Assembly: GCA_030614305.1 (NCBI GenBank)
Contig: JAUWKH010000146.1
Coordinates: forward strand, 1-5,249
Direction of reading: 5' to 3'
Length of the DNA stretch: 5,249 nucleotides
Source of the DNA: Bacteroidota bacterium
GTDB lineage: Bacteria; Bacteroidota; Bacteroidia; Bacteroidales; JADFUO01
The position numbers and the translations under genes were made by a program. Shown here piece by piece: positions 1 to 5,049 of the stretch. The stretch's first letter is position 1; each line of letters opens with the position of its first letter. A model generated the notes under the pieces. It was given only the letters and a program-made list of their open reading frames with translations. It was not told the DNA's origin and did not search any database.

Positions 1-86
1 AAATGTCCGATATGGAGAGGTCCGTTAGCATAAGGTAAAGCAGATGTAACTGTATATCTTTTAAATTTTTCTTTGGTGTTTTTCAT
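1..86 (-). CDS. metG: Methionyl-tRNA synthetase, N-terminal fragment (cut by window edge)
   Basis: Read on the minus strand from the ATG at 86-84, the first 28 codons give a peptide containing [15 protein letters not shown]. This is the start of the class I synthetase catalytic domain, with the ATP-binding HIGH signature at residues 25-28. The T-x-ALPYANG-x-xHxGH context is specific to MetRS among the class I synthetases I know, because LeuRS, IleRS and ValRS differ before HIGH. The enzyme charges tRNA(Met) with methionine in the cytoplasm. The rest of the gene, including the KMSKS loop and anticodon-binding domain, lies beyond position 1. The start is supported by the usual short lead (about 10 residues) before the conserved strand. 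The gene diverges from the LD-carboxypeptidase gene across 49 bp, and a TAACTTTG box sits 27 bp before the ATG. Identity is very likely; whether the full gene is intact cannot be seen. Confidence 0.93.
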   Translation of the reverse strand, partial: MKNTKEKFKRYTVTSALPYANGPLHIGH

Positions 87-112
87 ATTTGAAATATTTC
101 TCGTAATTTCGG

Positions 113-120
113 CAAAGTTA
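113..120 (-). promoter_or_regulatory. Putative Bacteroidota -7 promoter box for metG
   Basis: The minus strand reads TAACTTTG here, an exact match to the Bacteroidota sigma-ABfrA -7 consensus TAnnTTTG. It would place the transcript start about 20 nt before the metG ATG. At the expected 19-21 bp spacing the -33 element would fall inside the first codons of the divergent gene at about 139-143, where the minus strand has TTTT rather than the consensus TTTG, so only the -7 half is strong. The box is 8 bp with two free positions in AT-rich DNA, so a chance match is possible. Confidence 0.45.
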
Positions 121-135
121 AATATTTGTTTCTAA

Positions 136-1035
136 ATGAAAACTCCCAGCTATATAAAAAAAGGCAATAAAATTGGAATTGTCTCAACTGCACGTAGAAT
201 CTCGAAAGAAGAAATATATCCCGCAGTCAAAATATTTAAAGAATGGGGATTAGAAGTAGTTTTAGGAAAACATTTATTTGAAGAATACAACCAATTTGCA
301 GGAACAGATGAACAAAGAACTGCCGACTTACAACAAATGTTAGATGAAAATTCCGTAAAAGCCATTATCTGTGCCAGAGGTGGCTATGGAACAGTTAGAA
401 TTATTGATAAGCTGAATTTTTCAAATTTCATTAAAAAGCCAAAATGGATTGCCGGCTACAGCGATGTTACAGTGCTGCATTCACATATTCATTCAAACTT
501 CGGAATAGAAACCCTGCATTCAACTATGCCGTTAAATATTTCTGATAATAAATTTACCGCAGAATCTTTAGAATCATTTAGAAAAGCATTATTCGGTGAA
601 AAAATCACTTATTCATTAAAAACCTCATCTCTTTCGCGAAAAGGAAAAGCAGAAGGAATATTAGTTGGAGGTAATTTGTCAATGTTATATAGTTTGATTG
701 GAACCAAATCAGATATTAATACAAATGGCAAAATTCTCTTTATTGAAGATTTAGATGAATATCTTTATCATATTGACCGTATGATGATGAATCTTAAAAG
801 AGCCGGTAAATTAAATAATCTGGCAGGTTTGATTGTTGGAGGAATGAGTGAAATGAATGATAATAAAATACCTTTCGGAAAAACAGCAAATAAAATTATT
901 GCTGAAACCATTGAGGAATATAGCTATCCTGTTTGTTTTGATTTTCCAGCCGGTCACAAAAATGATAATCGGGTATTAATATTGGGAAGGGGAATTAAAT
1001 TTAACGTTGATGAAAATGTCGAGGTTAAATTTTAA
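136..1035 (+). CDS. S66 family LD-carboxypeptidase (LdcA/MccF-like)
   Basis: This is a 299-residue serine peptidase of family S66. Characterised members remove the terminal D-Ala from the L,D-tetrapeptide during murein recycling, or, in the MccF branch, cleave microcin C-type peptide-nucleotides. The family landmarks appear in order: a KIGIVSTAR strand near residue 12, ARGGYG at 80-85, the nucleophile loop AGYSDVTVLH with Ser109, GGNLS at 178-182, FIEDLDE with Glu204, and PAGH with His274. These form the expected Ser-Glu-His triad. Length is normal for the family, and no signal peptide is seen, which fits a cytoplasmic recycling enzyme. The ATG at 136 places the first beta-strand at the usual distance from the N-terminus, and no Shine-Dalgarno sequence precedes it. 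It diverges from metG and is followed by a 357-bp gene-free gap before yraN. LdcA-type murein recycling is likelier than a self-immunity role, because no microcin-like genes are nearby. Confidence 0.93.
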   Translation: MKTPSYIKKGNKIGIVSTARRISKEEIYPAVKIFKEWGLEVVLGKHLFEEYNQFAGTDEQRTADLQQMLDENSVKAIICARGGYGTVRIIDKLNFSNFIKKPKWIAGYSDVTVLHSHIHSNFGIETLHSTMPLNISDNKFTAESLESFRKALFGEKITYSLKTSSLSRKGKAEGILVGGNLSMLYSLIGTKSDINTNGKILFIEDLDEYLYHIDRMMMNLKRAGKLNNLAGLIVGGMSEMNDNKIPFGKTANKIIAETIEEYSYPVCFDFPAGHKNDNRVLILGRGIKFNVDENVEVKF

Positions 1036-1067
1036 GTGGCTGATTCAGTATTTTGACAGGTAATGTA

Positions 1068-1088
1068 GTTAAATGTTATACGTTATAT
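1068..1088 (+). repeat. Three tandem 7-bp units (GTTAWAY-like)
   Basis: Three consecutive heptads starting at 1068, 1075 and 1082 read GTTAAAT, GTTATAC and GTTATAT. All share GTTA followed by a variable three-base end. The array is short and degenerate and starts 32 bp after the LD-carboxypeptidase stop. On its own it could be chance, but the larger heptad arrays just downstream make it more credible. Confidence 0.5.
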
Positions 1089-1115
1089 GCAAGTCAAGAT
1101 AAAAAAACAGAAATA

Positions 1116-1157
1116 GATTTAAGAACAAGGATTAACGATTTTAGATTTACGAAGTAA
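1116..1157 (+). repeat. Left heptad array of an inverted pair (six 7-bp units)
   Basis: Six consecutive 7-bp units start at 1116, 1123, 1130, 1137, 1144 and 1151, and each begins with GA (for example GATTAAC then GATTTTA). Bases 1122-1140 are a perfect 19-bp inverted match to 1256-1274. The units vary in their last five bases, so this is a degenerate tandem array rather than a clean microsatellite. Confidence 0.8.
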
Positions 1158-1238
1158 AAAAACTGATGAATAAATTTGAATGAATTAATATCAATATTCG
1201 TAAAAAGCGTAGAAACTGCACAAAAGAATATGGAAAAT

Positions 1239-1280
1239 ATAAATCAAAAATCGCTAATCGTTAATCCTTGTTCTGAGATC
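1239..1280 (-). repeat. Right heptad array of an inverted pair (six 7-bp units)
   Basis: Read on the minus strand from 1280, six consecutive heptads each begin with GA. The second and third (GAACAAG, GATTAAC) are identical in sequence and order to the second and third of the left array. The perfect inverted segment is 1256-1274. Beyond it the two arms diverge in sequence but keep the 7-bp phase, which suggests the units drift while the register is retained. Confidence 0.8.
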
Positions 1281-1328
1281 AAAAGAAACAGAATACTTTA
1301 AATATAAATCTTAAACTTTATAATCTAA

Positions 1329-1384
1329 TAACATATAAATAGTAACTTTTAACAACAAACCCAACGCCCATAATTAATAACTAT
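1329..1384 (+). repeat. Loose TAA-phased 7-bp periodicity upstream of yraN
   Basis: Taken in 7-bp steps from 1329, six of eight heptads begin with TAA (starts at 1329, 1336, 1343, 1350, 1371 and 1378). The two exceptions, at 1357 and 1364, form a C-rich centre. The DNA is AT-rich, so TAA is common and the phase could be partly chance. It is listed because the same period occurs in clearer form nearby. Confidence 0.35.
1343..1350 (+). promoter_or_regulatory. Weak candidate -7 box for yraN
   Basis: TAACTTTT matches seven of eight positions of the Bacteroidota -7 consensus TAnnTTTG and lies 42 bp before the yraN ATG. No good TTTG -33 element is found at the expected spacing, so support is thin. 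Confidence 0.22.
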
Positions 1385-1392
1385 TTCGCTAT

Positions 1393-1755
1393 ATGGCTGA
1401 ACATAATGAATTAGGAGAAAAAGGCGAAGAGCTTGCAAGAAATTTTTTAAGAAAAAAAGGATACAAAATAATTGAAACAAACTGGAGGTTTGGTAAAGAT
1501 GAAATTGATATTATTGCTATTGACAATGATTATCTCGTTATTGTTGAAGTAAAAACCAGAAGTTCAAATTATTTTGTAGAACCTGAATTCGCAGTTAATA
1601 AAAAGAAACAAAGTTTTTTAATACGAGCTGCTCATGCCTATATTATAAAAAAAGATATTGATCTTGAAGCACGCTTCGATATAGTTTCTATTATTATTAC
1701 TTCTCAAAAAACACATATTAATCATATTGACTTTGCATTTTATCCCACATTATAG
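1393..1755 (+). CDS. yraN: YraN family protein (UPF0102, nuclease-like fold)
   Basis: This 120-residue protein has the UPF0102/YraN layout: N-terminal HNELGEKGEELA at 4-15, then GYKIIETNWRFG at 23-34, the core DEIDIIA at 36-42, and VEVKTR at 51-56. Asp39 and the E52-V-K54 triplet form the PD-(D/E)XK-type catalytic constellation of restriction-endonuclease-like folds, and an upstream glutamate (Glu12 or Glu13) is also conserved in the family. The cellular role of YraN proteins is not settled; the fold suggests DNA or RNA cleavage or processing. Length is normal and no residue appears missing. The ATG at 1393 is chosen because MAEHNELG is the usual N-terminus in this phylum. The GH130 gene follows 47 bp later on the same strand, so co-transcription is possible. 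Confidence 0.92.
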   Translation: MAEHNELGEKGEELARNFLRKKGYKIIETNWRFGKDEIDIIAIDNDYLVIVEVKTRSSNYFVEPEFAVNKKKQSFLIRAAHAYIIKKDIDLEARFDIVSIIITSQKTHINHIDFAFYPTL

Positions 1756-1765
1756 AATAAATTTA

Positions 1766-1773
1766 TATCTTTA
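1766..1773 (+). promoter_or_regulatory. Candidate -7 box for the GH130 gene
   Basis: TATCTTTA matches seven of eight positions of TAnnTTTG and ends 29 bp before the GH130 ATG, a common distance in Bacteroidota. A TTTG occurs at 1732-1735, but the 30-bp spacing is longer than the usual 19-21, so no proper -33 element is seen. It would allow expression separate from yraN. Confidence 0.3.
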
Positions 1774-1802
1774 CCCGGAAAAAATTAAATCTGTAAAATA
1801 AA

Positions 1803-3275
1803 ATGGATTACAAAAAATGCCCTGTTAAAGCTATCCGTCAAAAATTGAATTTTGACCCGGATGAATCAAGAGTTATCACAAAACTTTTCGGATTAGAAAA
1901 GTTTAGAATTTATAAAGTATTTGAAAGAATTTTGAACTTAAGCGATTCTGAGATTAAAAACATGCTTGAGAATGTTATTAATAACTTTGAGCACAGGCAC
2001 ATGAATATTCAAAGAATTTTCAAGGATAATTTCGACAAAATTAACAGCCAGCTTGATGTTACTATTTATTATGATCTGCCATTATATAAAAAATTGCTTA
2101 TTGGTTCATATTTTACCCTTGAATATTCTATTGAATCTGCTGCCTTGTTTAATCCTTCAATCGTTCCACATCCTAATCAGGGAAATTTAGATGAAGGTGA
2201 ATTAAGAGCAATCATCAGTTTCAGAGCAGTAGGTGAAGGGCACATGTCATCAATAGTTTTCAGGGGCGGTATTCTTAACAAAAACGGAGATATTAAAATG
2301 GATGAAAACAGTCATCTCGTTGAAATGGCTAAAGTTATTCCGGATGCAACATATTTTAAAAAGGATTTTATTTTAAAACTTCAGGACCTTGGGAAATATG
2401 AAATTGTTAAGAAAATATTAGATGACCTGTTAGATGAATTCACTTTTGATGAGTTAGATAAAAGCATAAAAAAATTCAGAAAAGAAAACCCACAGACTAT
2501 AGATCATGACCGGGCAATAGAAACATTGTATTGGCTTGAAAGGTCAAATTACGAAATGGAATTCAATAGTAACATCCATTTGACAGAAAGAGTAATTTTC
2601 CCAAGATCAACAACAGATATTAAAGCTATAGAAGATGCCCGTTTCGTATATTTCACAGAAGAAGACGGTTCAAAAAAATATTATGCTACCTACACAGCAT
2701 ACAATGGTTTCAGTATTTTGCCACAATTGATTGAAACAAGAGATTTTTACAGATTCAGAATTTCAACATTATTAGGTGCTGGGTCGCAAAACAAAGGTAT
2801 GGCATTATTTCCTGAAAAAATTAACGGCAAATATGCCCTGATATCACGAAATGATAGTGAGAATATGTTTATTATGTTTTCTGATAACATTCATTACTGG
2901 GAAAATCCAAAATTGCTTAGAGAGCCAAAATATCCCTGGGAATTTATGCAGGTCGGGAATAGCGGTTCGCCTTTAAAAACAGAAAAAGGATGGTTATTAT
3001 TAACCCATGGCGTTGGACCCGTTAGAATTTATGCAATAGGTGCAATATTATTAGATATTGAAGACCCGACAAAAATTATCGGCGAAATTGAAAATCCTAT
3101 CTTAATACCCGAAGAAAAAGAAAGAAACGGATATGTTCCTAACGTAGTATATTCATGCGGAGGTATAATTCATAATGATTATTTAGTCCTTCCATATGCT
3201 ATGTCGGATTCCCGCTCAGGAATTGTAAAATATAAAATCAAAGATATTTTAGATAAAATTAAACCGGTAAGCTGA
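1803..3275 (+). CDS. GH130 family protein with long N-terminal extension (mannoside phosphorylase/mannosidase-like)
   Basis: The C-terminal half (about residues 255-480) carries the five-bladed propeller hallmarks of glycoside hydrolase family 130: IEDARF at 276-281 with Asp278 as the likely catalytic acid, ALFPEKINGKYALISR at 334-349, a GNSGSP turn at 385-390, LTHGV at 400-404 with His402, and PNVVYSCGG at 446-454. Known GH130 enzymes phosphorolyse or hydrolyse beta-mannosides and related links. Ahead of the propeller sit about 250 extra residues: a helical segment (45-80) containing FEHRHMNIQRIF, and a conserved-looking block at 103-155 with EYSIESAALFNPSIV and GEGHMSSIVFRGG. Common GH130 phosphorylases are about 320-400 residues, so this is a long-form member. 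No signal peptide is seen, so a cytoplasmic location is likely. Substrate cannot be assigned, and I cannot tell phosphorylase from hydrolase. The start at 1803 has no Shine-Dalgarno sequence. Confidence 0.85.
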   Translation: MDYKKCPVKAIRQKLNFDPDESRVITKLFGLEKFRIYKVFERILNLSDSEIKNMLENVINNFEHRHMNIQRIFKDNFDKINSQLDVTIYYDLPLYKKLLIGSYFTLEYSIESAALFNPSIVPHPNQGNLDEGELRAIISFRAVGEGHMSSIVFRGGILNKNGDIKMDENSHLVEMAKVIPDATYFKKDFILKLQDLGKYEIVKKILDDLLDEFTFDELDKSIKKFRKENPQTIDHDRAIETLYWLERSNYEMEFNSNIHLTERVIFPRSTTDIKAIEDARFVYFTEEDGSKKYYATYTAYNGFSILPQLIETRDFYRFRISTLLGAGSQNKGMALFPEKINGKYALISRNDSENMFIMFSDNIHYWENPKLLREPKYPWEFMQVGNSGSPLKTEKGWLLLTHGVGPVRIYAIGAILLDIEDPTKIIGEIENPILIPEEKERNGYVPNVVYSCGGIIHNDYLVLPYAMSDSRSGIVKYKIKDILDKIKPVS

Positions 3276-3328
3276 CAGAGTTTATTTAAATCTTTAAAGG
3301 AAAAAATTAGAAATTTGAATTTAAGAAT

Positions 3329-3355
3329 TGGTCAGACCCGAAGCTTTTGGGACCA
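3329..3355. other. Hairpin downstream of the GH130 gene
   Basis: An outer stem (3329-3332 with 3352-3355) and, after a 4-nt left bulge, an inner stem pairing CCCGAA (3337-3342) with the TTTGGG-side bases 3346-3351 (one G-T pair, 3-base loop) give a stable small hairpin 53 bp past the GH130 stop. No T tract follows on either strand, so it is not a textbook rho-independent terminator. It could still mark the 3' end of the GH130 transcript. Confidence 0.4.
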
Positions 3356-3362
3356 TTAAATT

Positions 3363-3430
3363 GTCATTTGTAATCATTTATTGTATTTAAAAAACAACCC
3401 CGAAAAATCGGGATAAACTCCACGAATGAC
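3363..3430. repeat. Inverted 9-bp pair enclosing the gatD terminator
   Basis: GTCATTTGT at 3363-3371 and ACGAATGAC at 3422-3430 pair over 9 bp with a single mismatch that becomes a G-U pair in plus-strand RNA. The pair encloses the whole terminator hairpin and its T tract. Its units also start in a 7-bp form (GTCATTT on one side, GTCATTC on the other strand). Confidence 0.4.
3389..3412 (-). terminator. Rho-independent terminator for gatD
   Basis: On the minus strand the stem CCCGA (3412-3408), a TTTT loop and the stem TCGGG (3403-3399) are followed by a short GTTG spacer and six T residues (3394-3389). It lies 85 bp beyond the gatD stop. The stem is short (5 bp, extendable only weakly), but the run of T after a GC-rich stem in otherwise AT-rich DNA fits an intrinsic terminator in this orientation only. 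Confidence 0.65.
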
Positions 3431-3497
3431 TTAATAACAAAATACAGGATAACAAAATTCAGACAACATGTTAGAAAAGTTCAGAATAAGCAACTAA

Positions 3498-4883
3498 TCA
3501 CTTATGCACTTTCCTGATAAACTCCTCCACTTCTGGTATTCCGCCCTGATAAACGAGGTAACCGTTATAGGGTTCCCTGTCAGTAATTTCATCATTAATT
3601 GGAGTTAACATCATCTTTTTTACTTCCTCAGGGTCGTCGGTCTGACCCAGCACCCAGCCCAATTTGATAAATGCAACTTCGGGCAGCATGTTTCCGGCAG
3701 GAATTATTCCTTTAGCCATCATATCCCTTCCTGTGTCATAAACAAACATGTGTACATATCCCCAGATTGTTTGTAAAGTCATGAACATGTGAACACCTTT
3801 TGCATGAGCCCGTTCAATGGCCGGATATAATTCTTTGTTTACATGACCAAGTCCTGTTCCGACAATAATTATTCCTTTGTATCCCGCATCAACCATATTA
3901 TCAAGTATATCGGGTTTCATGCCCGGATAATAATACAACATAGTTACTTTATCACTGAAGTATGGAAGAATTTTAACATTCCTGTCTTTACGACGATGAT
4001 GATAATTGGTTTTTATCGGAGTAATTTTTTTTCTGTTGACCATTGCAATAGGAGTATCACCAATAGTTCTGAAAGTTGAACGGTAAGAAGAATGCATTTT
4101 CCTCACTCTTGTGCCTTTATGCAACAAACCATATTCATCTGATGTAGGACCGAACATACAAACCATAACTTCTGCAATATCAGAATGACCGGCTGCATGC
4201 ATAGCATGCATAAGATTTAATGCAGCATCTGAGCTTGGGCGGTCGGAGGAACGTTGTGAACCTACCAAAACAATTGGCACAGGAGAATTTTGCACCATAA
4301 AAGTAAGTACTGCTCCTGAGTGATGTAAGGTATCTGTTCCGTGCCCTATCACAATCCCGTCAATTCCATTTTCAATTTCTTTTCCTATAGCTTTTGCCAA
4401 AGAAATGTATTGTTTAGGTCCCATGTTTTCACTAAAAACAGCGAAAACTTTTTCTGTTTCAAGGTTACAAATATCTGCAAGCTCCGGCACAGCTCCGTAT
4501 AATTCGCCGGGAGAGAATGCAGGAATAACAGCCCCTGTTCTGTAATCCAAACGGGAAGCAATTGTTCCGCCTGTACCGAATAATTTAACTTTTGGCAAGC
4601 CCTCTGTAAATGGAAATTCTTTTTCCGGAATTTTGTAACTGGCTTTTTTATAGCCGGTTTCTTTCATTGTTTTTATTGTTTCAATATCAATTCCGACATT
4701 GTAACCGGTAGGAATTTTCATCACAATATGCTTGTCGTCATCATTTTCAGCACGCGGAAGAATTGTTCCGTTAAAAGTTCCACGTGTAGTTTCAATAGTT
4801 GCCAGCCCCCAAACCCTTGTATTATATTTTTTTAAAGTTTTAAGTGCATCTCCTTTATATCCCTGAAAAAAATCTTCGCTCAT
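3498..4883 (-). CDS. gatD: Glu-tRNA(Gln) amidotransferase subunit D (archaeal-type GatD)
   Basis: This 461-residue protein has the GatD layout: an N-terminal small beta-barrel domain (about 1-85, with IPTGYNVGIDIETI at 57-70) joined to an asparaginase-like amidase. Asparaginase landmarks are GTGGTIAS at 103-110 (Thr104), HGTDTLHHSG at 181-190 (Thr183, Asp184), VGSQRSSDRPSSDA at 207-220, and KGTRVRKMHSS at 256-266 (Lys262). These supply the two threonines, Asp and Lys of the amidase site. In archaea GatD releases ammonia from glutamine or asparagine, and GatE uses it to convert Glu-tRNA(Gln) to Gln-tRNA(Gln). The barrel domain and RVRKMH motif separate GatD from plain type I asparaginase. The region after RVRKMH reads SSYRSTF, whereas my recollection of archaeal GatD is TSRRDAF, a possible lineage variant. 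No downstream gatE is present: the next gene is convergent. The ATG at 4883 gives a full-length barrel domain. An archaeal-type subunit in this apparently bacterial context is unusual. Confidence 0.9.
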   Translation of the reverse strand: MSEDFFQGYKGDALKTLKKYNTRVWGLATIETTRGTFNGTILPRAENDDDKHIVMKIPTGYNVGIDIETIKTMKETGYKKASYKIPEKEFPFTEGLPKVKLFGTGGTIASRLDYRTGAVIPAFSPGELYGAVPELADICNLETEKVFAVFSENMGPKQYISLAKAIGKEIENGIDGIVIGHGTDTLHHSGAVLTFMVQNSPVPIVLVGSQRSSDRPSSDAALNLMHAMHAAGHSDIAEVMVCMFGPTSDEYGLLHKGTRVRKMHSSYRSTFRTIGDTPIAMVNRKKITPIKTNYHHRRKDRNVKILPYFSDKVTMLYYYPGMKPDILDNMVDAGYKGIIIVGTGLGHVNKELYPAIERAHAKGVHMFMTLQTIWGYVHMFVYDTGRDMMAKGIIPAGNMLPEVAFIKLGWVLGQTDDPEEVKKMMLTPINDEITDREPYNGYLVYQGGIPEVEEFIRKVHK

Positions 4884-4925
4884 TTTATATGATTTATAAA
4901 GTTTAAAATAGTTTGTAATTATTCA

Positions 4926-4974
4926 GTCCCCAGTCTTCAGCCGAATGCCGACCGCTGACTGCTGACTGCCGACT
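4926..4974 (+). repeat. Seven tandem 7-bp units, GC-rich, upstream of gatD
   Basis: Exactly 49 bp divide into seven heptads starting at 4926, 4933, 4940, 4947, 4954, 4961 and 4968. The last five follow the consensus GCYGAMY (two are identical GCTGACT), and the first two are GTCCCCA and GTCTTCA. The array is much richer in G+C than the DNA on both sides, has no inverted partner in the window, and begins 43 bp before the gatD start. Heptanucleotide tandem repeats (STRRs) are known from cyanobacteria, including CCCCAGT-type units; any relation is inference. Confidence 0.85.
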
Positions 4975-5049
4975 TTTTATTAACTTATCACTTAAGATAA
5001 TTTGTTTATAGCTATGCTATGTTATTATCAGTTTTTTTATGATTTATCT

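Larger units (their letters stand above)
1101..1295. mobile_element. Possible MITE-like foldback element with degenerate flanking direct repeat
   Basis: The inverted heptad arrays define a 165-bp foldback unit (1116-1280) with no coding capacity. Immediately outside it, 1101-1115 on the left and 1281-1295 on the right share the word AAACAGAA (1105-1112 and 1286-1293) followed by A/T-rich TA ends. This could be a decayed target-site duplication. The arrangement resembles a non-autonomous miniature element, but there is no transposase and no known terminal motif, and A-rich flanks can match by chance. The structure is seen directly; mobility is inference. Confidence 0.35.
1036..1392. other. Gene-free gap dominated by 7-bp-periodic sequence
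   Basis: I find no credible coding frame on either strand between the LD-carboxypeptidase stop and the yraN start, and no tRNA or rRNA is recognised. The stretch is very AT-rich. It holds, in order, three GTTAWAY-like heptads (1068-1088), an inverted pair of six-heptad arrays (1116-1157 and 1239-1280) around an 81-bp centre, and a looser TAA-phased heptad stretch (1329-1384) leading up to yraN. No convincing terminator for the upstream gene is visible. Confidence 0.7.

Noticed and set aside
84..91. CATATTTG as a -7 promoter box for the LD-carboxypeptidase gene
   Set aside because: One mismatch to TAnnTTTG, no -33 element at the right spacing, and it overlaps the metG start codon.
150..365. 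Open reading frame on the minus strand inside the LD-carboxypeptidase gene
   Set aside because: It lies wholly within a gene with clear S66 catalytic motifs, has no recognisable motif and is a mirror-frame shadow.
1116..1280. CRISPR array
   Set aside because: The repeats are 7 bp, contiguous and inverted rather than 23-40 bp direct repeats separated by unique spacers, and no cas genes are present.
3843..4079. Open reading frame on the plus strand inside gatD
   Set aside because: It is antisense to the conserved asparaginase-like core of gatD; no family features or separate expression signals.
3498..4883. Plain bacterial L-asparaginase
   Set aside because: The extra N-terminal barrel domain of about 85 residues with the GYNVGI motif and the RVRKMH segment fit GatD better than type I or II asparaginases.
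4986..5038. Possible hairpins between the unidentified gene and gatD (TTATC/GATAA, GATAAT at 4996-5001 with ATTATC at 5024-5029) followed by a T run on the plus strand
   Set aside because: The stems are all A-T rich and short, the T run lies on the strand with no gene to terminate, and on the minus strand no T tract follows, so chance pairing in AT-rich DNA is likelier than a terminator.
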